64,000 nucleotides of DNA from Tigheibacillus halophilus (GCF_042683165.1 NZ_JBHUIZ010000003.1:310001-374000), one strand, 5' to 3'; shown: positions 1-8,194, counted from the first letter of the stretch. Numbers and translations: made by a program. The notes: a model not told the origin generated them from the letters alone.

Positions 1-291
1 CATATCGATGGTGCGCAACCTTTGACAATGAAACAAATAATGACTATCTACGCCATGATGGATATTGATATTTTGCTGCTGGAAGGGTTCAAACAAGCAG
101 AGTATCCAAAAATTGTTCTTCTGCGTGAGGAAACAGACAAAACATTATTGCAGCTCTCGAACATTATCGCAATTGGTGCCAAGAGAGATAACTTATTGCA
201 AAATACCATATATGAGACGTTTTCGCTGAATGATCTGGACAAAGCAGTGCCACGACTTGCAGATTTATGTCTGGCAAATAAAGAAATCTGA
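1..291 (+). CDS. mobB: MobB, molybdopterin-guanine dinucleotide biosynthesis adaptor (C-terminal part)
   Basis: The reading frame is open from the first base of the window, so this is the C-terminal part (about 96 residues) of a gene that starts upstream. The segment around ILLLEGFKQAEYPKIVLLR, followed by a short alpha/beta tail, is typical of the end of MobB, a P-loop GTP-binding protein that assists MobA in adding GMP to molybdopterin. The nucleotide-binding P-loop would lie upstream of the window. moaE and moaD follow on the same strand after a 122-bp gap, so this is the end of a molybdenum-cofactor cluster. The first ATG seen here (position 22) is internal and should not be taken as the start. 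Confidence 0.85.
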   Translation, partial: HIDGAQPLTMKQIMTIYAMMDIDILLLEGFKQAEYPKIVLLREETDKTLLQLSNIIAIGAKRDNLLQNTIYETFSLNDLDKAVPRLADLCLANKEI

Positions 292-413
292 TATGTTCTT
301 ATACAATAAAATCTTTTTCCTGCATGCGGGGAATGTAAAGCACGGAGAGTAGGAGAACACAGGAGTTCTGAGCATCTGTTTTCAACGAAGGGGCTTTTCA
401 GAAAGGGGAAACA

Positions 414-887
414 ATGAAAAAGAAATTCTGGCTGACGACTGAACCCATCACGATAAATGATGTGTATGAAAAAGTCGTCCGACCCGAGGCAGGGGCGGTT
501 GCTACCTTTATAGGAACTGTCCGCGAATTTACAAAAGGAAAGCGAACACTCTTTTTAGAGTATCAGGCATATGTACCTATGGCTGAAAAAAAGCTTGCCC
601 AAATCGGAGATGAGATTGCTGCAAAATGGGAAGATACACAAACAGCGATTGTCCATCGGACAGGAAAGCTTGCAATTAGTGACATTGCCGTAGCTATTGC
701 TGTATCGACACCGCATCGTAAGGATGCTTTTGAGGCCAGCAGATATGCGATTGAACGAATAAAAGAAATAGTACCAATATGGAAAAAGGAAAATTGGGAA
801 GACGGGACAAAATGGATCGGTGACCAAAAGGAAAAGGTTTCTTATGCCGATGAATTGCCTTCAAAGGAGGAAATGGAAAATGATTGA
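414..887 (+). CDS. moaE: MoaE, molybdopterin synthase catalytic subunit
   Basis: 157 residues, the usual length for MoaE. Visible family hallmarks are the segment GAVATFIGTVRE near residue 28, EYQAYVPMA near residue 50, HRTGKL near residue 82, and the helix from RKDAF to PIWKKE near residues 103-126, which carries the lysines that bind substrate. With MoaD it forms the heterotetrameric synthase that puts two sulfurs into precursor Z (cPMP). The start ATG is preceded by AAAGGGG at a good distance. moaD overlaps the last 8 bases, which implies translational coupling. Confidence 0.95.
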   Translation: MKKKFWLTTEPITINDVYEKVVRPEAGAVATFIGTVREFTKGKRTLFLEYQAYVPMAEKKLAQIGDEIAAKWEDTQTAIVHRTGKLAISDIAVAIAVSTPHRKDAFEASRYAIERIKEIVPIWKKENWEDGTKWIGDQKEKVSYADELPSKEEMEND

Positions 888-1113
888 GGTTCTGTTTTTT
901 GCTGAACTCCAAGAGGAGATAGGCAATAATAAAATATGGATGGAAGCAGCGGGTATGACTATTGCCGATCTCAAAAAACGATGCTTGGACAGATATAAGC
1001 TAACACAACTGGATCATGCTATGATTGCTTTGAACGAGGAGTATGCAACGGACGATATGTTGCTTGCCAATGGCGATACTGTCGCATTCATCCCTCCTGT
1101 AAGCGGGGGCTGA
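880..1113 (+). CDS. moaD: MoaD, molybdopterin synthase sulfur carrier subunit
   Basis: A 77-residue ubiquitin-fold protein ending in the diagnostic Gly-Gly (PPVSGG), the terminus that is adenylated and thiocarboxylated before sulfur transfer by MoaE. The start is taken at ATG 880, because AAAGGAGG lies 9 bases upstream inside the end of moaE. A longer frame reaches back to 820, but its extra N-terminus is only moaE read in another frame. It is the last gene of the Moco unit and is followed by a strong hairpin. Confidence 0.93.
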   Translation: MIEVLFFAELQEEIGNNKIWMEAAGMTIADLKKRCLDRYKLTQLDHAMIALNEEYATDDMLLANGDTVAFIPPVSGG

Positions 1114-1130
1114 ACAAAATAACGCCAAAG

Positions 1131-1160
1131 AAAAGGGGCTGTTTTGGAAACAGCCTTTTT
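1131..1160 (+). terminator. Rho-independent terminator of the moco operon
   Basis: Inverted repeat GGCTGTTT-TGG-AAACAGCC (1137-1155) followed by five T, 18 bases after the moaD stop. Confidence 0.85.
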
Positions 1161-1260
1161 GAAGCAGTGAAGCAAATTTTTTCTTCATAGAGATAAACTA
1201 TTCGACTGACCTATAGTGATTGCCGGTTTTCGATATGTTGAAAAGAATATACTTCCGTTT

Positions 1261-1953
1261 TCAAATGATTTCCTCGTGCAGTTTATGAAAATCAATCACG
1301 ATTTTATCTTGTCCAGTGCTAAGGACCATATTTTTTTTCTTAAGCTGGGTTAGTGTGCGGCTAACTGTTTCACGACTGGAACCGATCATGCTTGCTAGTT
1401 CCCGATTGGTAAATTGCGTCGTGAGCTGATAGATACCATCTTTTTTTTCCACGCCATGGCTTTTGCATAGACGCAATAGCAGTTTGATGATTTGTTCATA
1501 CGTATTATCCAGTATTTTTTCCTCCAGCCTGGATTGTAAATCAACAATAAGATCGCCAAGCACACGGAATAACTTCACGCAAATCTCCGGATGAGTAATC
1601 AAAAAATCCTCGAATTGTGCAATCGGAATATAAATTAATACAGCATTTTCAGCAACTTCAGCATGTGCGGGATAATTGTCTTTACGAAAAAATCCTTGAT
1701 GCGGAAACATATCTCCAGGCTGTAAAATATTTACGATTTGCTCCTTGCCATGAAAATCTGTTTTATAAATTTTTATTTTTCCCTCATAGATAAAGTATAC
1801 GTTTGTTAGCGGATCATCTTGCATGAATATATGGGATCCCTTGCGGAAAGGCCGGTTTTTAGCCAAATCGACTATCGGTTCCATTTCAAAATCTGTTAAA
1901 TCCTTAAAAATCATGAACCGATGCAAAAGATCTTTTATCGTTTCTTTCTTCAA
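1261..1953 (-). CDS. Crp/Fnr-family transcriptional regulator
   Basis: 230 residues. The N-terminal half (about residues 15-130) is a cyclic-nucleotide-binding-type beta roll (GSHIFMQDDP, IYEGKIKIYKTD, LQPGDMF). A long dimerisation helix follows, then a Crp-type winged helix (about 170-225) with recognition helix SSRETVSRTLTQLKK. There is no N-terminal cysteine cluster of the FNR [4Fe-4S] type, so the signal is unknown. It is transcribed divergently from the DUF2249 and radical SAM genes and sits beside Moco genes, which fits control of anaerobic or nitrogen-oxide respiration functions. That role is inferred from context. Confidence 0.85.
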   Translation of the reverse strand: MKKETIKDLLHRFMIFKDLTDFEMEPIVDLAKNRPFRKGSHIFMQDDPLTNVYFIYEGKIKIYKTDFHGKEQIVNILQPGDMFPHQGFFRKDNYPAHAEVAENAVLIYIPIAQFEDFLITHPEICVKLFRVLGDLIVDLQSRLEEKILDNTYEQIIKLLLRLCKSHGVEKKDGIYQLTTQFTNRELASMIGSSRETVSRTLTQLKKKNMVLSTGQDKIVIDFHKLHEEII

Positions 1954-2047
1954 TTTTCAAAGCCACCTTTCTTCAGCTATGTCCTTAATGATATTCTACC
2001 ATGTTTGTTTTCTATCGAATCAATCTTTTATGGCGAAAAAGTGGAAA

Positions 2048-2066
2048 TGTGATATAAGTCATCACT
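2048..2066. promoter_or_regulatory. Inverted repeat over an extended -10, candidate Crp/Fnr operator
   Basis: TGTGAT-N7-ATCACT, an almost perfect dyad, lies between the divergent regulator and DUF2249 genes. It overlaps TATAAG (2053-2058), which is preceded by TG one base upstream, an extended -10 reading toward DUF2249. Half-sites resemble the TGTGA/TCACA of Crp/Fnr proteins, but the spacer is longer than the usual 6, so the assignment to the neighbouring regulator is tentative. Confidence 0.4.
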
Positions 2067-2136
2067 ATTTGATGTCAGTGCTCACAGCCGCAGAGAAAAA
2101 AGTGTTATATATTGGTGCCATAAGGAGGTTATAACA

Positions 2137-2382
2137 ATGTACGAGAAGGGTGATTTTTCAGTCAGGATTTTTGCTCCTGCCATCGAGTCAAGCGTTCGCC
2201 ACGAAAAAATATTCGCTGCATTTGATTTGCTGCGTCCTGGTCAGGTGCTGGAGCTCACTAATGATCATAATCCCAAGCCATTGCAATACCAATTTGCAAT
2301 GGAGAGAGAGGGTCAATTCTCATGGGAGTATTTGCAGAGAGGCCCAGAAACTTGGCGTGTAGCAATTGGTAAGGAAAAATGA
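2137..2382 (+). CDS. DUF2249 domain protein
   Basis: 81 residues with the DUF2249 pattern: RxEKIFAAFDLLRPGQVLELTNDH, then KPLQYQF and a terminal SWEYLQRGPETWRVAI. The fold is TusA-like. DUF2249 proteins often neighbour genes of nitrite/nitric-oxide and molybdenum metabolism, but their biochemical role is not settled. AAGGAGG precedes the ATG by about 9 bases. It lies 52 bp upstream of the radical SAM gene in the same orientation and probably shares its transcript. Confidence 0.8.
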   Translation: MYEKGDFSVRIFAPAIESSVRHEKIFAAFDLLRPGQVLELTNDHNPKPLQYQFAMEREGQFSWEYLQRGPETWRVAIGKEK

Positions 2383-2434
2383 TTATTTTTATGTTTGTAT
2401 CAAGAGTATAACAGGTTTCTTAGGATGCTCATAA

Positions 2435-3637
2435 GTGCAACGAACGTATTCACTATTGTTTGGCAAAAATCATGCTTTCAATGATGAAAAGGCTGTGAAA
2501 CAAATGAAAGAACGGGATTACAATCGAAATCCGTTTATTGTGATTTGGGAATTGACTAGAGCTTGTCAATTGAAATGTTTGCATTGCCGCGCTGAGGCTC
2601 AGTATCATCGGCACCCATTAGAACTGACTTTTTCAGAGGGAAAAAAACTGATTGATGATATCTATGCAATGGATAATCCAATGTTGGTATTCACTGGAGG
2701 AGACCCATTGGAACGAACAGATGTGTTTGATATTGCAGCATACGCGGTGAAAAAAGGTGTGCGTGTTTCCATGACGCCATCCGCCACACCGAATGTGACA
2801 AAAGAAGCAATGGAAAAGGCAAGAGATGTCGGTCTGGCAAGATGGGCATTCAGTATCGATGGACATTGCGCAGAAATCCATGATCATTTTCGTGGAACAA
2901 AAGGATCCTTTGACTTGACGATGGACAGGATCGCATATCTGCATGAACTTGGCATGCCTTTGCAAATCAATACAGTCATCTCCAGATATAATTACCATTA
3001 TTTGGATGAGATGGCAGGTATGGTAGAAAAGCTCAAATGTGTACTTTGGAGTGTATTTTTTCTCGTTCCGACGGGGCGTGGAAAACAAGAGGATATGATT
3101 TCACCTGTTGAACATGAGAAAGTGTTCATATGGCTGAACAAACTGGCCAAACGTGTGCCATTCGATATAAAGACGACTGCTGCGCAGCATTATCGCAGGG
3201 TTGTTATCCAAAGTAAGATACGTGAACATAAATCTCTGAGCGGTAGAAATGATATCTTTTATGAAGATGCATTAAGAATGGGGAAGACAGGCTGGATTGA
3301 TGGACTAGGCAGAGCACCTCAAGGGGTGAACGATGGCAATGGTTTTGTTTTTATTTCCCATACTGGCGATGTATTCCCAAGCGGTTTATTGCCAATCAAA
3401 GCGGGAAATGTCCGGCAAACACCATTAGCAGAGATTTACAGGGAGTCGGAGATATTTCGTAATTTACGCAATCCTAATAAATATAAAGGGAAATGTGGTA
3501 TATGTGAATTCCGCCATGTATGCGGCGGATCAAGGTCAAGGGCATTCCACGCAACGGGCGACTATATGGAAAGTGAACCCTACTGTGTTTATATTCCAAG
3601 AGCCATGCGTGAACGTAAAAAAAAGATAGATTTCTGA
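2435..3637 (+). CDS. Radical SAM/SPASM domain protein (TIGR04053-like)
   Basis: Up to 400 residues. The radical SAM cluster motif is CQLKCLHC (Cys44, 48 and 51), inside WELTRACQLKCLHCRAEAQ. FTGGDPLER and FSIDG follow, as does SVFFLVPTGRG. A SPASM region near residues 350-385 (CGICEFRHVCGG, then a terminal Cys) would bind a second Fe-S cluster. These features fit the heme-synthesis-like NirJ/AhbD branch, closest in memory to the TIGR04053 group. The substrate is unknown. GTG 2435 has TAGGAT about 8 bases upstream. ATG 2504 gives a family-like shorter N-terminus but has a weaker ribosome site. Confidence 0.85.
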   Translation: MQRTYSLLFGKNHAFNDEKAVKQMKERDYNRNPFIVIWELTRACQLKCLHCRAEAQYHRHPLELTFSEGKKLIDDIYAMDNPMLVFTGGDPLERTDVFDIAAYAVKKGVRVSMTPSATPNVTKEAMEKARDVGLARWAFSIDGHCAEIHDHFRGTKGSFDLTMDRIAYLHELGMPLQINTVISRYNYHYLDEMAGMVEKLKCVLWSVFFLVPTGRGKQEDMISPVEHEKVFIWLNKLAKRVPFDIKTTAAQHYRRVVIQSKIREHKSLSGRNDIFYEDALRMGKTGWIDGLGRAPQGVNDGNGFVFISHTGDVFPSGLLPIKAGNVRQTPLAEIYRESEIFRNLRNPNKYKGKCGICEFRHVCGGSRSRAFHATGDYMESEPYCVYIPRAMRERKKKIDF

Positions 3638-3668
3638 TTGCAGATGAGCTGGATCGTATTTCAGCAAT

Positions 3669-3712
3669 TTTAAAAAGCTTTGAGAGCTGCCCGCTTTCAA
3701 AGCTTTTTAATT
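3669..3712. terminator. Bidirectional terminator between the radical SAM gene and uppP
   Basis: Long dyad TTAAAAAGCTTTGA...TCAAAGCTTTTTAA around a short GAGC-TGCC-GC apex, with A and T tracts on both sides, between convergent genes. Confidence 0.85.
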
Positions 3713-3715
3713 AGT

Positions 3716-4519
3716 TCACATAAAGATAAGTATCAATAATCCAGCTGCCAAGCAATAGTAAGCAAAGTATTTCAAATTTCCGCGAGCCATGATTCCCATA
3801 AACCACTTCAATGCATAGAAGGTGGCAAGCAGAGAAACCAGAAATGCAATGATGCCGGGAATCCACAGGAAATCAGCATCGCCTAATATATCAGGAATAG
3901 AAAGCAGCCCGGCACCGAAACTGACAGGAATATATAGCATGAATGAAAAACGGAGCGCGGTTTCCTGTTTTAACCCCAGCAGCATTGCCGCAACAAGGGT
4001 AGCGCCGGAGCGGCTGATTCCGGGTATCAGAGCCACTGTCTGAGCCAGTCCGATGATAATAGCATCCTTTAGCGTAATATCGCCATCTTGTTTCTTTCCA
4101 CGCAAGTTTCGGATTATCCATAGCGCCACGCATGTTACGAGTAAAGTTACCCCTACTGTAAAAGGTTTGCTTATATCGCCTATTTTGTCTTCCAGTAGAA
4201 AACCAAAGATCCCGGCAGGAAGTGTAGCGATGGCCAGGTAGATAACAAATCGAAAATCGGGAGCAGCGTGTTCTTTTCTGGTCAGTAAAAAATGACAGGT
4301 GTTCTTTGTCAAACGGATTAAATCCTTGCGATAAATAATTAATATGGCAAGCAGTGATCCAAGGTGCACCAGCACCTCAAAAGACAGTCCTTTGATATCT
4401 ACATGAAACAGATGACGAAAGATGATCAAATGCCCGCTGGAAGATACCGGGATTGGCTCAGTGAATCCCTGGATAAAGCCTAGGACGATATATTTCAGTA
4501 GGATATAAAAATTTTCCAT
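3716..4519 (-). CDS. uppP: Undecaprenyl-diphosphate phosphatase UppP (BacA family)
   Basis: 267 residues, a polytopic membrane protein that removes phosphate from undecaprenyl-PP so the lipid carrier can be reused in wall synthesis. Overexpression in this family gives bacitracin resistance. The two family signatures are present: GFTEPIPVSSSGH (residues 18-30), with the catalytic glutamate, and GISRSGAT near residue 165. The first signature carries PI where FL is usual. The ribosome site AAGGGGG lies rather far upstream (about 17 bases). Single gene, convergent with the radical SAM gene. Confidence 0.93.
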   Translation of the reverse strand: MENFYILLKYIVLGFIQGFTEPIPVSSSGHLIIFRHLFHVDIKGLSFEVLVHLGSLLAILIIYRKDLIRLTKNTCHFLLTRKEHAAPDFRFVIYLAIATLPAGIFGFLLEDKIGDISKPFTVGVTLLVTCVALWIIRNLRGKKQDGDITLKDAIIIGLAQTVALIPGISRSGATLVAAMLLGLKQETALRFSFMLYIPVSFGAGLLSIPDILGDADFLWIPGIIAFLVSLLATFYALKWFMGIMARGNLKYFAYYCLAAGLLILIFM

Positions 4520-4680
4520 TGTCTCTATATGTCATTCCCCCTTTTGGTGGGGACAGCTTTACCGTAATCATCATGTAAAACTGTCCCGGTAAAAAAACTG
4601 CTTGTACTTTAATTATGCTGATTTTCGTTTCACTTTCCTTTGGGCCAATGAATAGTCTATCGCAAGGAGGTTATGTGAAA

Positions 4681-5010
4681 ATGAATCAGGGTCATAAACA
4701 TATATACGATTTATGCAAGGATCATATGCATGCATATGTACTTGCGGAGCTGGAAAATGGAGATAAAATTGACGGCATTATCACGGGTTTGGACAATGAA
4801 TATGTATATTTTGCTGTGCCTGTTAATGGAGAACAGGATATGGAATCCCATTCTATGGATGAGAGCCGTATTTTTGGCTATCCTGGCTTTGGATATGGGC
4901 CAGGATTTGGTTATGGAGGTTTTTATGGCGGATTTCCGCCCCGGAGATTCCGCAGAGTCATTCTCCCGCTGGCGGCTTTGAGTGCATTAACATTGCTGCC
5001 GTGGTATTAA
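4681..5010 (+). CDS. Small protein with Sm-like N-terminus and Gly/Tyr-rich tail
   Basis: 109 residues from ATG 4681, which has AAGGAGG 10 bases upstream. A GTG at 4675 is too close to that site. The N-terminal half (AELENGDKIDGIITGLDNEYVYFAVP, in shorter terms two beta strands around NGDKIDGII) resembles small beta-barrel proteins. The second half is a run of GFGYG and GGFYGG repeats, then PPRRFRR and a hydrophobic end (LPLAALSALTLLPWY). Such tails occur in Bacillaceae surface or spore-associated proteins. No family name is certain. Followed directly by a strong terminator, so monocistronic. Confidence 0.65.
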   Translation: MNQGHKHIYDLCKDHMHAYVLAELENGDKIDGIITGLDNEYVYFAVPVNGEQDMESHSMDESRIFGYPGFGYGPGFGYGGFYGGFPPRRFRRVILPLAALSALTLLPWY

Positions 5011-5026
5011 GTACTTTCCACGAAAA

Positions 5027-5062
5027 AGAACCCTTGCCTGTATTCAGGCAAGGGTTCTCTTC
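5027..5062. terminator. Bidirectional terminator
   Basis: Perfect 14-bp stem AGAACCCTTGCCTG, loop TATT, CAGGCAAGGGTTCT (5027-5058), between convergent genes. Confidence 0.85.
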
Positions 5063-5073
5063 AAGATTGGATA

Positions 5074-5253
5074 TCAACTTTGCTTGTCTTCTTTCAAAAA
5101 CCCTTCACCGATCACCCAGACCGCAATACAAAAAATGCCGGCCATGACGAGTGTAGCGGTTAAGCTGAAAGATTCTCCAGCCATACTGGAAAGCACGTAT
5201 GAAATGGTACCGCTTAATAAAACAGCCCAAATGATTGTCCAAATAAAGCGCAT
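5074..5253 (-). CDS. yjzD: YjzD-like DUF2929 small membrane protein
   Basis: A 59-residue frame starting MRFIWTIIWAVLLSG and ending GEGFLKEDKQS. Two predicted membrane helices (residues 4-22 and 33-50). Ribosome site GAGGTG precedes the ATG at 5253. The sequence and its position just before a yjaV-like gene match B. subtilis YjzD (DUF2929). The function is unknown; it is an inner-membrane protein by composition. The open frame on the opposite strand here has no ribosome site and is a shadow. Confidence 0.75.
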   Translation of the reverse strand: MRFIWTIIWAVLLSGTISYVLSSMAGESFSLTATLVMAGIFCIAVWVIGEGFLKEDKQS

Positions 5254-5390
5254 GTTTCACACCTCGTTTACAAATTGCATGGATATAATCGTTACATTTA
5301 GTATATCATAGAATTTCTTTTTCCTCATATAGTGTATCAAAATTGTTCATAAATGGAAAGTAGTTATTTTTTGTGAATGGAGGGATTATC

Positions 5391-6014
5391 GTGAGTTATG
5401 CTGTCACGAATATATATGAATGGATGGGATTCGAAATTGCGGATTGTCTGCTAGCCTCAGGAAAAGAAGTGGTTGGAGCCGGTACAGCTGAAACAGACCA
5501 ACAAAAATATTTGGAAATGTTTTTCGGGCGCAATGCAAATTTTCAGCAGGTGGATCAGCTTGTTTCTGCAGCACACCATGATGTGATTTTTGATGTGGGA
5601 GATATGCAAAAAGGAAGTATCTATTACGAACCTTCCACAAGAAAATTTGTAATTGGAAAAGAATCAGAAAATAGACCAGAGATGCAAGTGGTTATTCATA
5701 TACCGATGTTGGTTGGAAGGTGGATGCCAATGAACGAAGAAGGGGTTTTCGTAAACGAACAACACATCCCTTTTTTCGATGAAAAGTTCCGAAGAAGTAT
5801 AGCAATTGATTCGTTGGTCCTCTCCCTGTTGCAGTTGCCGGCCATCTCGAAGCTGCCTGAAGCAATCACGATTCTGCCAAAGAGCAGTCCGACACATGCA
5901 AATGAAGAAAGACAAACAATTTACATGATTGACGATTATAATGCTCAAGGGAAAAAAACGCGTTTACTTGAACATTTCCATGATCATCCTGAATTTTTTC
6001 AACTTTGCCACTGA
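5391..6014 (+). CDS. yjaV: YjaV-like protein
   Basis: 207 residues from GTG 5391, which has GGAGGG 6 bases upstream; an earlier GTG at 5373 lies before that site. N-terminal YAVTNIYEWMGFEIADCLLASGKEVVGAG has the shape of the first beta-alpha-beta of a nucleotide-binding fold but lacks a clear GxxGxxG. The rest (GDMQKGSIYYEPS, IHIPMLVGRWMPM) is family-specific. Position between yjzD and fabH copies the B. subtilis order. The function is unknown. Confidence 0.65.
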   Translation: MSYAVTNIYEWMGFEIADCLLASGKEVVGAGTAETDQQKYLEMFFGRNANFQQVDQLVSAAHHDVIFDVGDMQKGSIYYEPSTRKFVIGKESENRPEMQVVIHIPMLVGRWMPMNEEGVFVNEQHIPFFDEKFRRSIAIDSLVLSLLQLPAISKLPEAITILPKSSPTHANEERQTIYMIDDYNAQGKKTRLLEHFHDHPEFFQLCH

Positions 6015-6083
6015 TTGCATCCCGCGACCCGACTCATTTTTGCTATAATAAATGCAAGATAGACAGTAAAGGGAGGCCTGTTC

Positions 6084-7076
6084 ATGTTAGCCAAAGGAAA
6101 ACATAATGATTTGACTGACGTTGCCGGCGTCAAAGTCGGACATGTGACACTATATGAGAAGTTGAATGAGCAAGATACAATATGTACAGGTGTGACAGCT
6201 ATTTTGCCGCATAGTGGTAATTTATTCCTGAAAAAAACCCCAGCCGCGAGTTATATTATCAATGGCTTTGGCAAAACGTGCGGACTGGTGCAAATGAACG
6301 AGCTGGGGGTTTTAGAGTCCCCGATCATGTTGACCAATACTTTTTCCGTTGCACCAGTTCTTCAAGGCACATTAGCATACATGCTAAAAGAAAATAAAGA
6401 AATAGGGGATACCACGAGTTCGCTCAACATTGTGGTCGGTGAGTGTAATGATTCTTATTTAAACGCAATGCGCCTGCAAGCAGTTACCCCTGAACATGCA
6501 GAAATGGCAATCGCAAATGCGCGGGGAGAAGCTTTTTCTCAAGGTGCGGTCGGGGCTGGAAAAGGGATGGTCTGCTTCGGCCATAAAGGTGGTATCGGAT
6601 CTGCCTCAAGACAAATCCCAAGGCAAGATGGCAAGTATTATACTATAGCGTGCCTTGTTTTAAGCAATTTCGGCAAAGCGGAACAGGCAAGGTTCGCCAA
6701 TTTGACTAAAAAGAAAATCGAGATGGAAACTGCGGATGGATCCATCATGATGATTGTTGCAACAGATGCGCCTGTCTACGATCGGCAATTGCAAAGGATT
6801 GCCAAAAGATGTGTTGTTGGATTATCGCGGACTGGAAGTATCATAGCCAATGGAAGCGGAGACATTGCTATTGCCTTTTCAAATGCGAATCTGCAGCCAC
6901 ATTATACAGATTCATCTATTGGACAGATGGCTTTCATCCGTGATGACAGTGAAGAGATGGAGATGATTTTTCAAGCTATTGCGGAGGTTGCAGAGGAAGC
7001 GATCTTTAACGCTTTGCGGTATGCCGAAACAACAAACGGCCGTAAAGGGAGAACCGTTAAAAAAGCGCCAATATGA
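6084..7076 (+). CDS. P1/S58 family (DmpA-type) aminopeptidase
   Basis: 330 residues. The start LTDVAGVKVGH, and GAVGAGKGMVCFGHKGGIGSAS near residue 154 (given here only in part as GAGKGM and KGGIGSAS), fit the DmpA/BapA peptidase family S58. These N-terminal nucleophile hydrolases cleave themselves before a serine. The likely site is Gly219-Ser220 in ADGSIMMIVATDAP. Substrates are N-terminal residues of small peptides or amides, and the physiological one is unknown. AGGGAGG precedes the ATG. It sits just upstream of fabH but is separated from it by a promoter. Confidence 0.88.
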   Translation: MLAKGKHNDLTDVAGVKVGHVTLYEKLNEQDTICTGVTAILPHSGNLFLKKTPAASYIINGFGKTCGLVQMNELGVLESPIMLTNTFSVAPVLQGTLAYMLKENKEIGDTTSSLNIVVGECNDSYLNAMRLQAVTPEHAEMAIANARGEAFSQGAVGAGKGMVCFGHKGGIGSASRQIPRQDGKYYTIACLVLSNFGKAEQARFANLTKKKIEMETADGSIMMIVATDAPVYDRQLQRIAKRCVVGLSRTGSIIANGSGDIAIAFSNANLQPHYTDSSIGQMAFIRDDSEEMEMIFQAIAEVAEEAIFNALRYAETTNGRKGRTVKKAPI

Positions 7077-7108
7077 TATTGCCGATGAAGGTATATTACA
7101 AGTAATGA

Positions 7109-7154
7109 TTGCAAGAAGGGCAGATATACGATAAAATTAGTACCAAGTCATAAT
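7109..7154 (+). promoter_or_regulatory. fabH promoter with FapR-like operator
   Basis: TTGCAA (7109-7114), 17-bp spacer, TAAAAT (7132-7137). The 18 bases at 7137-7154, TTAGTACCAAGTCATAAT, differ at two positions from the FapR consensus TTAGTACCTAGTCTTAAT known from Bacillus. They cover the transcription start, the position at which FapR represses fatty-acid synthesis genes until malonyl-CoA rises. fapR itself is not in the window. Confidence 0.75.
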
Positions 7155-7185
7155 ATTTGATAATAAGCGGTAAGGGGATGGAAAT

Positions 7186-8124
7186 ATGGGAGTAGGCGTT
7201 TTGGGATTAGCCCACTATGTACCTGAAAAAATTTTGACAAATGCTGATTTGGAAAAAATGGTTGATACAAATGATGAATGGATTCGTACACGTACGGGAA
7301 TCGAAGAAAGAAGAATTGCCGGCGATGATATAGATACATCAGATATGGCATTTTTCGCGGCTGAAAAAGCGCTTAAGGATGCTAATGTGAATGCGGAAGA
7401 GATCGATCTGATTTTAGTGGCTACGGTTACGCCCGATTCACCATTCCCTTCTGTCGCTTGCCTTATCCAGGACAAACTGGGGGCGAAGAATGCTGCTGCG
7501 ATGGATATTGGCGCTGCATGTGCAGGGTTCATGTACGGGATGATCACAGGAAAACAATTTATTGAAACAAAAACATATAAAAAGGTATTAGTCATCGGTG
7601 TCGAAAAACTTTCCAAAATAACTGACTGGGAAGACCGTAACACTTGCGTACTATTTGGTGATGGTGCAGGTGCTGTCGTATTAGGCGATGTTTCTGACGG
7701 GAAAGGTATTCTGTCATTTGAGCTGGGAGCGAACGGCGGCGGTGCAAAACACTTATATGAAAACGAAAATGGCCATATTATCATGAATGGACGGGAAGTA
7801 TTTAAATTTGCTGTCAGACAAATGCCGGATTCATCGGTCAATGTTGTGGAAAAAATTGGTTTAAAAAGAGACGATGTCGATTACCTGATTCCACATCAGG
7901 CCAATATTCGTATTATGAACGCAGCAAGAGAGCGTCTTGGCATATCCGAAGAAAAAATGGCAACTACCATCAAAAAATATGGCAATAATTCTTCAGCATC
8001 AATTCCGATGGCTCTAGCAGAAAGTGTAGCAAATGGTAAAATAAAAGATGGCGATTTAGTTGTATTGGTCGGTTTTGGCGGGGGGCTTACTTGGGGAGCT
8101 GTCGCCATGCGCTGGGGAAAATGA
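7186..8124 (+). CDS. fabH: Beta-ketoacyl-ACP synthase III (FabH)
   Basis: 312 residues, standard length. Condenses a primer acyl-CoA with malonyl-ACP to start fatty-acid synthesis; Bacillaceae enzymes prefer branched primers. The catalytic triad is visible: Cys112 in AACAGFM, His237 in PHQANIRI and Asn267 in GNNSSAS, with the C-terminal GFGGGLTWGA loop. AAGGGG precedes the ATG. It is transcribed from the FapR-controlled promoter. fabF follows after 156 bp, a gap that seems to hold its own promoter. Confidence 0.96.
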   Translation: MGVGVLGLAHYVPEKILTNADLEKMVDTNDEWIRTRTGIEERRIAGDDIDTSDMAFFAAEKALKDANVNAEEIDLILVATVTPDSPFPSVACLIQDKLGAKNAAAMDIGAACAGFMYGMITGKQFIETKTYKKVLVIGVEKLSKITDWEDRNTCVLFGDGAGAVVLGDVSDGKGILSFELGANGGGAKHLYENENGHIIMNGREVFKFAVRQMPDSSVNVVEKIGLKRDDVDYLIPHQANIRIMNAARERLGISEEKMATTIKKYGNNSSASIPMALAESVANGKIKDGDLVVLVGFGGGLTWGAVAMRWGK

Positions 8125-8165
8125 AGTAGCATGCTGTCTCCAGGAAGCTTTGGAAGGTTAAAAAA

Positions 8166-8194
8166 TTGCTTATGTCCTAAACTTAAAGTAGGAT
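8166..8194 (+). promoter_or_regulatory. Possible fabF promoter with inverted repeat
   Basis: TTGCTT (8166-8171), 17-bp spacer, TAGGAT (8189-8194). A dyad TCCT-AA-ACTT-A-AAGT-AGGA overlaps the spacer and -10. It does not fit the FapR consensus well, so the bound factor, if any, is unknown. Confidence 0.4.

Noticed and set aside
5084..5311. 75-residue plus-strand frame
   Set aside because: It is antisense to the yjzD-like gene, which has a ribosome site and membrane helices.
8166..8194. Second FapR site before fabF
   Set aside because: Only a partial match around TAGG; too many mismatches to the consensus.
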